Origin: Treponema phagedenis
Lineage (GTDB): Bacteria; Spirochaetota; Spirochaetia; Treponematales; Treponemataceae
NCBI RefSeq assembly: GCF_008153345.1
Contig: NZ_CP042818.1
Location: forward strand, 248,001 to 312,000
DNA: 64,000 nucleotides
Direction of reading: 5' to 3'
Every line of letters begins with the position of its first letter. The stretch's first letter is position 1. Made by a program: the position numbers and the translations under genes. Positions 33,693 through 42,163 of this stretch are shown here, piece by piece. The notes beneath the pieces were generated by a model. The model made no database searches, had not been told where the DNA came from, and saw nothing but the letters and a program-made list of their open reading frames with translations.

Positions 33693-33837
33693 TTTCCATT
33701 CCTTAAAAAGCCTCCGCAACGAAGCCTAAAATCCTTAAAACTTTTGTACAACAGTATATCCGAACAAAGCTTGAAAGTATAGCGGAGAAAAACCAAAGAA
33801 CAAATCCATACCGCACCAAATTTTTAATTCATCGTAT

Positions 33838-34435
33838 AAAAAGAGTCCAGGGTTAGTTTTTGACATCCGTGTCAAAAACTAAACCACGAGTTTTAAAGCT
33901 TTGCAAACAGTCTTGCTTTTAAAACATCGTTTCTGCGTGGAAACACCGCCATCCGTGGCGGTTCTGAGTTTTTGCCGTCCGTGTCAAAAACTAAACCACG
34001 AGTTTGAAAACTCCCTGTTGTAAAAGGAGCCCCGGTTTAGTTTTGACGTTCATGTCAAAAACTAAACCACGAGTTTTAAAGCTTTACAAACCACTCTGCT
34101 TTAAAACATCGTTTCTGTTTGGAACCACGGGCGTCCGTGCCCGTTCTGAAATTTACATTCCTCTGCTGCAGGGGTTAAGGGGTCAGAATCGCGGCGAAGC
34201 ATAAGCCTGAAAAGCCCTGCACAGCAGCAAGGGCGAAGTGTTGACATTCTGGCTTTCACTTCGCCTGCGAGTCGGTGTAATTTTTCCGTCCATGGCAAAA
34301 TTACACCTACGAGTTTTAAAGCTTTGTAAACTACTTTGCTTTAAAACATCGTTCCTGCGTGGAACCACGGGCGTCCGTGCCCGTTCTGATTTTGACATCC
34401 ATGGCAAAACTCGCAGGTTTTCCGGAAACTTCAAA
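33838..34435 (-). repeat. Palindromic intergenic repeat, compound array R9 (inverted)
   Basis: Three to four partial units in a row. Hairpins include GTTTTTGAC-type arms around ATCCGT (about 33851-33885), GTTTTGAC/GTCAAAA arms around GTTCAT (about 34041), ACCGCC/GGCGGT arms around ATCCGT (about 33946), and two ACGGGC/GCCCGT arms around GTCCGT (about 34127 and 34371). Each unit also has the GTTTTAAAGC/GCTTTAAAAC hairpin. Some units have mismatched arms (one arm GCC type, the other GTC type), as expected from recombination between copies. It fills the divergent space between tgt and the rimP operon. Confidence 0.8.
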
Positions 34436-34503
34436 CCGCAATGCCCATGACTATATGATTTTTATTCTTCATGCGTACGTCCAGGTTTTTCTATAAAACG
34501 GGC

Positions 34504-34532
34504 TTGCACTAATTTTTAAATTATGTTAATAT
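34504..34532 (+). promoter_or_regulatory. Promoter of the rimP-nusA-infB operon
   Basis: TTGCAC, 17-nt spacer, TAATAT. The predicted start near 34539 leaves a leader of about 70 nt before rimP containing a terminator-like hairpin. Confidence 0.65.
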
Positions 34533-34566
34533 TTGCATCGGAACATTATTATCCGTAACTATTGCA

Positions 34567-34592
34567 GGAGTCGTTCAAACGGCTCCTTTTTT
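34567..34592 (+). terminator. Terminator-like hairpin in the rimP leader (candidate attenuator)
   Basis: GGAGTCGT / ACGGCTCC (8-bp stem with one T-G pair, TCAA loop) followed directly by T6. It is a rho-independent terminator by structure, but lies between the promoter and the rimP start codon at 34610, with the rimP Shine-Dalgarno just downstream. Confidence 0.75.
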
Positions 34593-34609
34593 GTCTACAG
34601 GAGTGTAAT

Positions 34610-35059
34610 ATGACGTATGTGAAAAAAACAGACATTCCTTATTTTACCGACTGCGAATCCTTGGTAAACGGTTTAGGCTATCGACTTGTAAATCTGAGTG
34701 CAGTAAAACAAAAAGCCGGTTGGCAAATACAAGCAGTTGTTTATTCTGAAAAAGGTGTCGGAATCGATGATTGTTCCAAGGTGCATAGAGCTCTTTTGCC
34801 GCGATTGGAAGCTCTGCTTAATTCTCAAGATGTTTCTCTGCAAGTAAGTTCTCCCGGGATAAACAGGAATATCAAAAGCACGATAGAGTTTGCTGCCTTT
34901 ATCGGCGAAGCTATCGCTGTTTGGAGCGCCGAAATATCTGATTGGCGTGAGGGAACTTTGGCGGATACAACGGAAGAGGCAATAACAATTGAAACAAAAG
35001 AGGGAATGGCCGCTATTTCGTATGCCGATATAAAAAAGGCGAAGCTTAATAAAATGTAA
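34610..35059 (+). CDS. rimP: Ribosome maturation factor RimP
   Basis: A 149-residue factor needed for 30S subunit maturation. Pattern: DCESLVNGLGYRLVNLSAVKQKAGWQIQAVVYSEKGVGIDDCSKVHRALLPRLEAL, then the diagnostic LQVSSPGINRNIKS (the SPGxxRxL motif) and a C-terminal SH3-like domain (WREGTLADTTEEAITIETKEG). ATG 34610 has CAGGAG upstream. It is first in the conserved rimP-nusA-infB order and follows a terminator-like leader, so expression of the whole operon may be controlled there. Confidence 0.94.
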   Translation: MTYVKKTDIPYFTDCESLVNGLGYRLVNLSAVKQKAGWQIQAVVYSEKGVGIDDCSKVHRALLPRLEALLNSQDVSLQVSSPGINRNIKSTIEFAAFIGEAIAVWSAEISDWREGTLADTTEEAITIETKEGMAAISYADIKKAKLNKM

Positions 35060-35069
35060 GGAGAATCTG

Positions 35070-36536
35070 ATGTTCGGAGTAAGCAATAATGATATCAGGC
35101 GATTTGCTCAAGAAAAAGAAATGGACGAAGATCTTGCTTTTAAAATTGTAGAACAAACATTAAAAGCCGCATATAAAACAACTTTCAAAACAGATGAGAA
35201 CGCTGTAGTTACTTTCGGAGATAATCATGTCTCAATTTATTCAAGAAAAAAAGTTGTAGACGAAGTTGATGATGATGTTACCGAAATCGATTTGGAAGAC
35301 GCAAAAAAACTCACCGAGAATGCGGAACTTGGCGATGAACTTCTGGTTGAGCTTGACCCTGAAAATTTTAAAAGAGGCTCCGTTCAAGCGGCCGTGCAGC
35401 GAATTCATCAGTTAAGCAGAGAGTTGCAAAAAGATTCTCTTTATGCCGAGTATAAAAGCAAAGAAGGTGAAATTATTATCGGGTATTTTCAACGAATGCG
35501 GGAAGGGAGCATTTATGTTGATTTAGGAAAAGTTGAGGGTGTCCTCCCGCGGAAGTATCAAATTCCCGGAGAAGAGTTCCATCAAAATGATAGAATTAAA
35601 GCGCTTATCAGAGAGGTAAAAAAACACCAATCAAATCTTGTGCAGCTTATTTTATCAAGAACCGATGCCGATTTTGTGCGAGGACTTCTTTCATCGGAAA
35701 TCCCAGAAATATACGACGGAATTGTAGAAATCCATAAAATTGTGCGGGAGCCCGGCTATCGAACAAAGGTCGCGGTTTTTACCCGACGCGAGGATATAGA
35801 TCCTGTCGGTGCCTGTGTCGGTCAGCGCGGTGCTCGAATCCAAACCATCATCAAAGAGTTGGATGATGAAAAAATTGATGTGGTTGAATATTCGGATGAT
35901 CCTGCGGAGTTTATCAGAAATGCCTTATCGCCGGCGGAAGTACTTAATGTCATTATTCTTGATGAAGAAAAACGAAGCGCTCTTGCCGTTGTTTCCGACT
36001 CTCAACTTTCGATTGCGATTGGAAAACAAGGTTTAAATGTGCGTCTTGCAAACAGGCTTGCCGATTGGAGCATTGATGTAAAAACGGAAAAACAATTTGC
36101 CGAAATGGAAGTTGTTACCGACAGCAGAAAAGCTGTGGAAGAATTATTCAGTGATGATGAAGAGGTTGCTGAATATGATATCCAGGAAGAATTGCCTAAT
36201 CTTGATCCTGCGATTATTACAATTTTGCATCAGAATGGAATAAAAGAGATTGAAACTTTAGTCAATTTAAGCGAAAATGAAGTGCGGGCATTAGAAGGAA
36301 TGACTTCTGAATATGTAGAAGAGTTGTTTAAAGAAATTAACGAAAACTTTGAAATAGTTCAGGAAGAACGAATAGATGAACCGGAGCAAACAAACACCGA
36401 AGAACAGTTGCCGGAATATGAAGAACAGAGTTTTGAATGTCCCGAATGCGGGGCACGCATAACAACCGATATGACTGAATGTCCTAACTGCGGTATCGGT
36501 TTAAGTTTTGAATATGAGGACGAGGACGAAGAATAG
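35070..36536 (+). CDS. nusA: Transcription termination/antitermination factor NusA with a C-terminal zinc ribbon
   Basis: A 488-residue RNA polymerase-binding factor: N-terminal domain (to about 135), S1 domain (GEIIIGYFQRMREGSIYVDLGKVEGVLPRKYQ), KH1 and KH2 (VGACVGQRGARIQTIIKEL; LSIAIGKQGLNVRLANRLADW), then a helix-hairpin-helix-like region (ITILHQNGIKEIETLVNLSENEVRALEGM). Unusual is the C-terminal tail: after an acidic, Gln-rich linker it ends in two CPxCG knuckles (FECPECGARI ... ECPNCGIGL) and an acidic end. This zinc-ribbon tail is absent from the E. coli and B. subtilis proteins. It starts 10 nt after rimP, and infB begins 7 nt downstream. Confidence 0.95.
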   Translation: MFGVSNNDIRRFAQEKEMDEDLAFKIVEQTLKAAYKTTFKTDENAVVTFGDNHVSIYSRKKVVDEVDDDVTEIDLEDAKKLTENAELGDELLVELDPENFKRGSVQAAVQRIHQLSRELQKDSLYAEYKSKEGEIIIGYFQRMREGSIYVDLGKVEGVLPRKYQIPGEEFHQNDRIKALIREVKKHQSNLVQLILSRTDADFVRGLLSSEIPEIYDGIVEIHKIVREPGYRTKVAVFTRREDIDPVGACVGQRGARIQTIIKELDDEKIDVVEYSDDPAEFIRNALSPAEVLNVIILDEEKRSALAVVSDSQLSIAIGKQGLNVRLANRLADWSIDVKTEKQFAEMEVVTDSRKAVEELFSDDEEVAEYDIQEELPNLDPAIITILHQNGIKEIETLVNLSENEVRALEGMTSEYVEELFKEINENFEIVQEERIDEPEQTNTEEQLPEYEEQSFECPECGARITTDMTECPNCGIGLSFEYEDEDEE

Positions 36537-36543
36537 GAGAAAT

Positions 36544-39234
36544 ATGGCTGAAAAAAACGAAAGCTTACAACCGGATGTAATCCTCAAAAAGAATCGTACG
36601 GATGTTCCGAGCGGAGAATTAAAAACCGCTTCGGCAGAGGAAAAACCGAAAAAAAGGCTTGTTAGAAAAAAAGTGCTTCCCAAACAGAAAGAAGAGGGGG
36701 TAAAGGTAAAAAAAGTTGTTACCGTTACCGCTACTGCAAAAAAAAGTTCTGAAGAAAAAGAAGAAAGCAAAAAAATTTCTCAACCTGAAGTTGTGGAAAC
36801 TGTACAAAGCACGGCTCCTGTGCCTTCTCCGGAAGAAAAAAAACAACCAAAAAGCTCTGAAAAAAAGAAAGAAGAAAAACCTGCACCGACAGAGCCTGAA
36901 AAAAAAGTAGTTAAAACAGCAAGCTCGAAAGAGAAAGCTCCTTCCGAAGGCGGACAGAAAAAGCAAAAGGTGCCCGGTCTTCGTGTGCTTGATATTACCG
37001 CTGAACGGCCGAATCGAAAAGCCGGAAATCTTGCGGGGCAGGGTGGTAATGCCGGCACAAGAAAAGAGCGCTATGGTGGACGACAGGATAACTTCACCGG
37101 TGCGCAGGCAAGAGAAAATGCAGGCATGCGTACATCATACGGACGCGGTAAATTTGCCGGAAAAGACGGAAACAGGCAAAACGCCGGACAGGGCGGTGCT
37201 AGACAAGGCGGCGGTTTTGGACAACGACAAAATAAGCAGGGTTTCCGTCCCCAAGGCGGCTTTGCGGGAAGACCGCCGGCAGCTCCTATGCCGATGGAAA
37301 CCAATAAAACTTCTCAAGGCAAAAAAACATTCAAAGGTAAAAAACAAATTTATCAGCGAAAAGAGGAAGAGCTTGATTTTTTTGAAGAAAAGCTGCTGCA
37401 ACAAAAGAAAAAATCAAAAGAAAAGACTTCTTCCGTTCCTAAACAAATTGAAATCATGGAATCAATTTCCGTAGCGGATCTTGCTAAAAAGATGAACTTG
37501 AAAGCTTCAGAGCTTATCGGAAAGCTTATGGGTATGGGAATGATGGTAACTATGAATCAATCGATAGATTCCGATACTGCAACAATCCTTGCTTCTGAAT
37601 ATAACTGCGATGTAAAGCTGGTCAGTTTGTACGATGAAACGCTTATCGAAAGCAACGATGATGAAGGCGGAGAGATGCGTTCACGTCCGCCGATTGTTAC
37701 CATAATGGGACATGTCGATCACGGTAAAACAAAAACACTTGATGCTATTCGGCGCACGCATGTTTCCGAAGGAGAGTTTGGCGGTATTACTCAACATATC
37801 GGTGCGTATACCGTAAGCACTCCGAAGGGGAATATCACTTTCCTTGATACGCCCGGGCACGAAGCTTTTACCATGATGCGTGCGCGCGGTGCTGAAATTA
37901 CCGACATAGTTGTACTTATTGTAGCTGCCGATGATGGCGTAATGCCGCAGACAATAGAAGCATTAAACCATGCGAAAGATGCAAAAGTTCCGATTATTGT
38001 TGCAATCAATAAAATAGATAAACCTGAGGCAAATCCCGATAAGGTTATGACGCGTCTTTCCGAGCTGGGACTTATGCCGGAAGAGTGGGGTGGAGATACC
38101 ATGTATGTGAAAATCTCCGCTTTACAAAGACTCGGGCTTGATGACCTTCTTGATGCAATTCTACTGCAAGCGGAAATTCTTGAGCTGCAAGCAAATTATA
38201 GTTGCAGAGCTGAAGGGAAAATCATAGAATCTCAAATAGATCACGGAAGAGGAATTGTTGCGACCGTTATTGTGCAGCGGGGAATTTTACGCACCGGGGA
38301 TCCCTATGTTGCGGGTATATACTCAGGGCGAGTTCGAGCAATATTCAACGACCGTGGAGAAAAAATTGAAGAGGCAATACCGAGTATGCCGGTGGAGATT
38401 CTCGGACTTGAAGGGATGCCCAATGCGGGAGATCCTTTCCAAGTAACAGAATCCGAAAAGATTGCACGCCAGATATCTTCTAAGCGGCAAGAATTAAAGC
38501 GATATGAAGACTCGCGCAACGTCAAAAAGGTTACGCTTGACAACCTGTATGAAACAATCCATGACGGAGAAGTTCTTGAGTTTAAAGTTATCATAAAAGG
38601 CGATGTCCAGGGCTCGGTAGAAGCATTAAAACAGTCTTTGGAAAAACTTTCAACAAAAGAAATTCGATTGAGCGTTATTCATGCTTCTGCAGGCGCAATC
38701 AATGATTCCGATGTTATGTTGGCGGCGGCTGATGCAAACGCAATTATTATCGGCTTTAATGTTCGCCCGACTCCGCAGGCAAAAATTCTTGCAGAGCAGG
38801 AAAAAGTTGATATTCGAAAATACAATGTTATTTATAAAGCAGTGGAAGAGATTGAGCTTGCAATGGAAGGCTTGTTGCGCCCCGATCTAAAAGAAGAAGT
38901 GATCGGCTTAGCTGAAGTACGGCAGGTATTCAAAGTTCCTAAAATCGGAAACATTGCCGGTTCTTATATCCTTGAAGGAAGCGTAAAACGAAATTCCCAT
39001 GTGCATGTAATCCGTGAAGGGATTGTACTCCATTCAGGGAAAATATCTTCGTTGCGCCGCATCAAAGATGACGTAAAAGAGGTGTCGGCAGGGTTTGAAT
39101 GCGGTATCGGAATTGAAAACTATACCGATTTAAAAGAAGGCGATCAGCTTGAGTTTATTGAGGTAGTAGAAGTTGCGCGTAAACTGAAAGATACCGAAAA
39201 ATACGAACCGCCGAAAGCTTCAACGGAAGAATAA
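36544..39234 (+). CDS. infB: Translation initiation factor IF-2
   Basis: An 896-residue GTPase that brings fMet-tRNA to the 30S subunit. The N-terminal 290 residues are low complexity: a Lys/Glu-rich part, then a Gly/Arg/Gln-rich part (RYGGRQDNF ... [18 protein letters not shown]) resembling RGG RNA-binding tails. Then come the IF2-N domain ([25 protein letters not shown]), the G domain ([23 protein letters not shown]) and domains II-IV. The start at 36544 is used because AGGAG precedes it; the in-frame ATG at 36508 lies inside nusA. After it there is a short repeat copy and then rbfA. Confidence 0.96.
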   Translation: MAEKNESLQPDVILKKNRTDVPSGELKTASAEEKPKKRLVRKKVLPKQKEEGVKVKKVVTVTATAKKSSEEKEESKKISQPEVVETVQSTAPVPSPEEKKQPKSSEKKKEEKPAPTEPEKKVVKTASSKEKAPSEGGQKKQKVPGLRVLDITAERPNRKAGNLAGQGGNAGTRKERYGGRQDNFTGAQARENAGMRTSYGRGKFAGKDGNRQNAGQGGARQGGGFGQRQNKQGFRPQGGFAGRPPAAPMPMETNKTSQGKKTFKGKKQIYQRKEEELDFFEEKLLQQKKKSKEKTSSVPKQIEIMESISVADLAKKMNLKASELIGKLMGMGMMVTMNQSIDSDTATILASEYNCDVKLVSLYDETLIESNDDEGGEMRSRPPIVTIMGHVDHGKTKTLDAIRRTHVSEGEFGGITQHIGAYTVSTPKGNITFLDTPGHEAFTMMRARGAEITDIVVLIVAADDGVMPQTIEALNHAKDAKVPIIVAINKIDKPEANPDKVMTRLSELGLMPEEWGGDTMYVKISALQRLGLDDLLDAILLQAEILELQANYSCRAEGKIIESQIDHGRGIVATVIVQRGILRTGDPYVAGIYSGRVRAIFNDRGEKIEEAIPSMPVEILGLEGMPNAGDPFQVTESEKIARQISSKRQELKRYEDSRNVKKVTLDNLYETIHDGEVLEFKVIIKGDVQGSVEALKQSLEKLSTKEIRLSVIHASAGAINDSDVMLAAADANAIIIGFNVRPTPQAKILAEQEKVDIRKYNVIYKAVEEIELAMEGLLRPDLKEEVIGLAEVRQVFKVPKIGNIAGSYILEGSVKRNSHVHVIREGIVLHSGKISSLRRIKDDVKEVSAGFECGIGIENYTDLKEGDQLEFIEVVEVARKLKDTEKYEPPKASTEE

Positions 39235-39440
39235 TAGGTATCTCTTTAATATAAAAGTTTATTGCTTTAAATTGAGTTTGCACAAGGTACTTAAGGATAT
39301 TTAAATTCCTGAGTGCCTTATGCGCTTTATTATGAGTGAGTGTTTTCATGCATAGGAAGTATTTGCGATTAGAATGAGTATACGGTTTTGTAAGTAAGTT
39401 GTTATGCCTGGCGGAATAGCAACCGGAGGTTTACGACCTC

Positions 39441-39531
39441 AGCATCACTATGGTAAATTGCTCACCGTTGCGCCGTGTCGAGCTCTTTTTATAAAGCTTT
39501 TTATGGTTTTTGTACGATGTAGTAAAAAAAC
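39441..39531 (+). repeat. Palindromic intergenic repeat, copy R10 (minimal, no internal hairpins)
   Basis: Contains only the left block (AGCATCACTATGGTAAATTG, CTCACCGTTG) joined directly to the right block (CGCCGTGTCGAGCTCTTTTT and the T-rich tail ending GTAGTAAAAAAACAC). All hairpin cargo seen in R1 is absent. It sits between infB and rbfA inside the gene-expression operon. The remaining 200 nt of this 364-nt gap show only a small GAGGT/ACCTC hairpin near 39426. Confidence 0.75.
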
Positions 39532-39598
39532 ACTGTGCAGAGAATTAAATAAAAATATTGTTGAACAAAAAATTTTATTTTGATGGAGGGAAATACGT

Positions 39599-39976
39599 AT
39601 GAGTGAATTCAGATTAACAAAACTTGGAGAACAAATCCGAGAAGAAATATCAAAAATGATTTCGTCAGGAACAATAAAAGACCCTCGTGTCTCTAACTTT
39701 CTTTCAATAAATAGAGTAGACGTTTCCGCAGACCTTGCCTATGCAAAAGTATATGTCTCAAGTTTTATGGACAGCCATAAGACAAAGCAGGGTGTAAGCG
39801 GCTTGGAAAATGCCGCAGGATTTATTCGCACTACTCTTGCAAAAAAATTGCATGTTCATAAATTTCCGCAGCTTAGTTTTATTTATGACGAAAGTATAAA
39901 AGAAGGTTTTGATATGGTTAAAAAGTTAGATTCGATGGATATTTCCCCCGAAGAAGAACAGGATGAGGAAAATTGA
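39599..39976 (+). CDS. rbfA: Ribosome-binding factor A
   Basis: A 125-residue KH-like factor for 16S rRNA 5'-end maturation and cold adaptation. Family marks: LTKLGEQIREEISKMISSGTIKDPRVSNFLSINRVDVSADLAYAKVYVSSF, then GFIRTTLAKKLHVHKFPQLSFIYDESIKEGF, with the characteristic PQLxFxxDxS motif. ATG 39599 has GGAGGG upstream. The 3' end overlaps truB by 14 nt in another frame. An acidic C-terminal tail (SPEEEQDEEN) is present. Confidence 0.94.
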   Translation: MSEFRLTKLGEQIREEISKMISSGTIKDPRVSNFLSINRVDVSADLAYAKVYVSSFMDSHKTKQGVSGLENAAGFIRTTLAKKLHVHKFPQLSFIYDESIKEGFDMVKKLDSMDISPEEEQDEEN

Positions 39977-40967
39977 ACAGGATTTGATTATTCCGTTTGC
40001 AAAACAAGCCGGAATGACCAGCTTTGACTCGCTTTGGCAAGTTAAACATGCACTAAAAACAAAAAAACTTGGACATACCGGAACCTTAGACAGCTTTGCA
40101 GACGGTTTGCTTGTTTTGCTTTCAGGAAAACTGACTCGGCTTGCAGGGAGGATTACGGATTTTGATAAAACGTACATAACCCGTATGGAATTCGGAAAAC
40201 AAACCGATACGCTTGACCCTGAAGGCGAAGTTATCGACATGAAGGAATTACCGCAGGTAGAAGCTTTCTTCTCGGTTTTGGATAGCTTTACCGGAGTAAT
40301 AACACAAATTCCGCCTTTGTACTCCGCCGTAAAAATAAAGGGGCAGCGCGCTTCCGATAGAATGCGGCAAGGAGAAGCGGTGGTGCTAAAAGAGCGGAGC
40401 ATTACTATTTATTCGTTACGGGTGGTAAGTTTGGAATCTGACGGAAAAACAGCTGATCCTTCGGCGTTTGCGTCCGGAGCGCTGCTTTCCGCTGCTACAC
40501 TGGAGGTTTCCTGCTCAAAGGGAACCTATATCCGCTCATTGGTGCGTGATATTGCGGCGGCAGCAGGCTCGTGCGCCTTTGTATCCGCTTTGCGCAGAAC
40601 CGCTGTCGGCCCTTTTATGCTCGCGGAAGCGGCGGGGTATGATAAGTTGGTTGAATTCGGAAAAACGGAAAGCGAAGTAAATCAGTCCCGTACTCAATTA
40701 CTATATGAAGAAATCAAAGCCGCTTCCAAAACTCTTGATACAAAAACTGCGAAAAAACTTGGCTTCCCCGTAGTTGAAATCAATCGTGCGTTTGTTAAAA
40801 ATTTCTTTCATGGACAGAAAATACAAAAAGAATGGTTTAACACAGTGCCTGCATCATCGGGTAGCCGATTAATAGCTGTTTTTTCTTGTGATAATTGTAT
40901 AGGTTTGATTAAAAACAGCGGCAACTCTTTTAATTATGACACGGTTTTTCAGATAGAGGGGATGTAA
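39963..40967 (+). CDS. truB: tRNA pseudouridine-55 synthase
   Basis: A 334-residue pseudouridine synthase that modifies U55 in the T-loop of tRNA. The catalytic motif is KKLGHTGTLDSFADGLLVLL with the nucleophilic Asp near residue 39. Others are YITRMEFGKQTDTLDPEG, QIPPLYSAVKIKGQRA and YIRSLVRDIAAAAGSCAFVSALRRTAVGPF. It is longer than E. coli TruB, with an extended C-terminal part lacking an obvious PUA. The start overlaps rbfA by 14 nt and SD support is weak, so expression relies on coupling. ribF follows after 6 nt. Confidence 0.94.
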   Translation: MRKIEQDLIIPFAKQAGMTSFDSLWQVKHALKTKKLGHTGTLDSFADGLLVLLSGKLTRLAGRITDFDKTYITRMEFGKQTDTLDPEGEVIDMKELPQVEAFFSVLDSFTGVITQIPPLYSAVKIKGQRASDRMRQGEAVVLKERSITIYSLRVVSLESDGKTADPSAFASGALLSAATLEVSCSKGTYIRSLVRDIAAAAGSCAFVSALRRTAVGPFMLAEAAGYDKLVEFGKTESEVNQSRTQLLYEEIKAASKTLDTKTAKKLGFPVVEINRAFVKNFFHGQKIQKEWFNTVPASSGSRLIAVFSCDNCIGLIKNSGNSFNYDTVFQIEGM

Positions 40968-40973
40968 AAACAC

Positions 40974-41804
40974 ATGGAAATATTTTCTTGGGATGCGCTT
41001 GTAAAAGCAAAAGCCCCTTTAATAACGCAGGGAGCGGCGGTTTCTATCGGAGGTTTTGACGGTCCGCATAGAGGACATGTCTTGCTTTTTGAAAAAGTTT
41101 TTGAGGCCGCAAAAAAGGAAAATTTAAAAGCAGGATTAATAACTTTTTCGCGCTCTCCCCGTTTTAAAAAAGCGGGAGAAAATTATGTCGGCGATGTCTC
41201 AACCTTGCGTTTGCGGTTACAAAAGTTTGAAGAACTGGGGTTTGACTTTATCGTACTGATTGACTTTTCTTGCAGTTTCGCTAGAATAGAAGGGGTTCAA
41301 TTCTTTGATATCTTATTAAAAACTATTCGCATCCGATATCTTGCCGTTGGCACTGATTTTCGATGCGGATATCGCCTGGATACCGGAGTCCCTGAGCTTA
41401 TACAGCTGGGCTCCGAGCAGGGTTTTCGCTTTGATTCCATCGGTCAGCTTACTGCTGCGAATAACTTACGTATCAGCTCAAGTGCGGTACGGGTTGCAGT
41501 TGAAAAAGCGGACTTCACCCTTGCGAAAGATCTGTTAGGGTATCCATTTTTGCTTGATATTAAAGATGTTTTTACGCCTGATGAACAAAAAGTTTGCTCA
41601 TATAAGGCTGTAAAACAGATAACACAGATTCTTCCGCCGGACGGAAGATACTCGGTGAAAGTTTTTTTAACTTATAAAACGACTGTAGTTGCTTTGCTGA
41701 CAATACACGAAGGCTCAATCGTTTTAACCTTTGACTCTATACAAAAAAATATACCTGCCGAGGAAAAAGATTTTGACACAGTAGAATTTATACAGAAGGA
41801 GTAA
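40974..41804 (+). CDS. ribF: RibF-like FAD synthetase with a reduced C-terminal domain
   Basis: A 276-residue protein with a clear FMN adenylyltransferase domain: SIGGFDGPHRGHVLLF (nucleotidyltransferase HxGH), GLITFSRSPRFK, VLIDFSCSFARIEGVQFF, VGTDFRCGY and RISSSAVRVAVE. In bifunctional RibF the C-terminal third is a riboflavin kinase with a GRxLGxPTAN motif; here that motif cannot be found and the C-terminal 90 residues (YPFLLDIKDVFTPDEQKVCSYK...) look degenerate. The protein is also about 30 residues shorter than typical RibF. Probably an FAD synthetase without riboflavin kinase activity, with flavin mononucleotide made by another enzyme or imported. Confidence 0.85.
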   Translation: MEIFSWDALVKAKAPLITQGAAVSIGGFDGPHRGHVLLFEKVFEAAKKENLKAGLITFSRSPRFKKAGENYVGDVSTLRLRLQKFEELGFDFIVLIDFSCSFARIEGVQFFDILLKTIRIRYLAVGTDFRCGYRLDTGVPELIQLGSEQGFRFDSIGQLTAANNLRISSSAVRVAVEKADFTLAKDLLGYPFLLDIKDVFTPDEQKVCSYKAVKQITQILPPDGRYSVKVFLTYKTTVVALLTIHEGSIVLTFDSIQKNIPAEEKDFDTVEFIQKE

Positions 41805-41807
41805 GAA

Positions 41808-42077
41808 ATGGCACTTACAAAAGAACACACCGCTTCGGTGGTCGCAAAGCATGGTTCCAATGAAAAGGATACGGGACATGCCCACGTTCAAATTGCATTG
41901 TTAACAGAGCGGATCAAGCAGTTAACCGAGCACTGCAAAACACATCCGAAGGATAAAAGCAGCAATCGCGGTTTGCTTGTTTTAGTCGGACAGCGACGCC
42001 GCCTGCTTAAATATTTACAAAGAACTAACTTGGAAGGCTATCGAGCACTTATCAAAGAGTTAGGTTTACGAAAATAA
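41808..42077 (+). CDS. rpsO: 30S ribosomal protein S15
   Basis: 89 residues, the standard length. Pattern: EHTASVVAKHGSNEKDTGHAHVQIALLTERIKQLTEHCKTHPKDKSSNRGLLVLVGQRRRLLKYLQRTNLEGYRALIKELGLRK, with the conserved DTGS-like DTGH, the HxKD(H/K)-SNRGL block and RRLLKYL. It binds 16S rRNA helix 22. AAGGAG precedes the start; it lies three bases after ribF and is followed by a terminator, then pnp, the classical rpsO-pnp order. Confidence 0.98.
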   Translation: MALTKEHTASVVAKHGSNEKDTGHAHVQIALLTERIKQLTEHCKTHPKDKSSNRGLLVLVGQRRRLLKYLQRTNLEGYRALIKELGLRK

Positions 42078-42084
42078 TCGGAAT

Positions 42085-42119
42085 GTTACCTGCCTCCTTA
42101 ACGGCAGGTAACTTTTTTT
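42085..42119 (+). terminator. Rho-independent terminator between rpsO and pnp
   Basis: Perfect stem GTTACCTGCC / GGCAGGTAAC with a six-base loop and a T7 run, 7 nt after rpsO. Partial read-through would still supply pnp. Confidence 0.92.
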
Positions 42120-42163
42120 ACGCTTTTGTTTTTAAAAAACATTAAGAAATTTAAGAGAAATAC

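Noticed and set aside
20070-34435. Repeats as a CRISPR array
   Set aside because: The units are dispersed, not regularly spaced, with no unique spacers and no cas genes.
36619-36966. Long minus-strand ORFs opposite infB and nusA
   Set aside because: Produced by the Lys/Glu-rich (AAA/GAA) codon bias of infB; they are Phe-rich antisense shadows.
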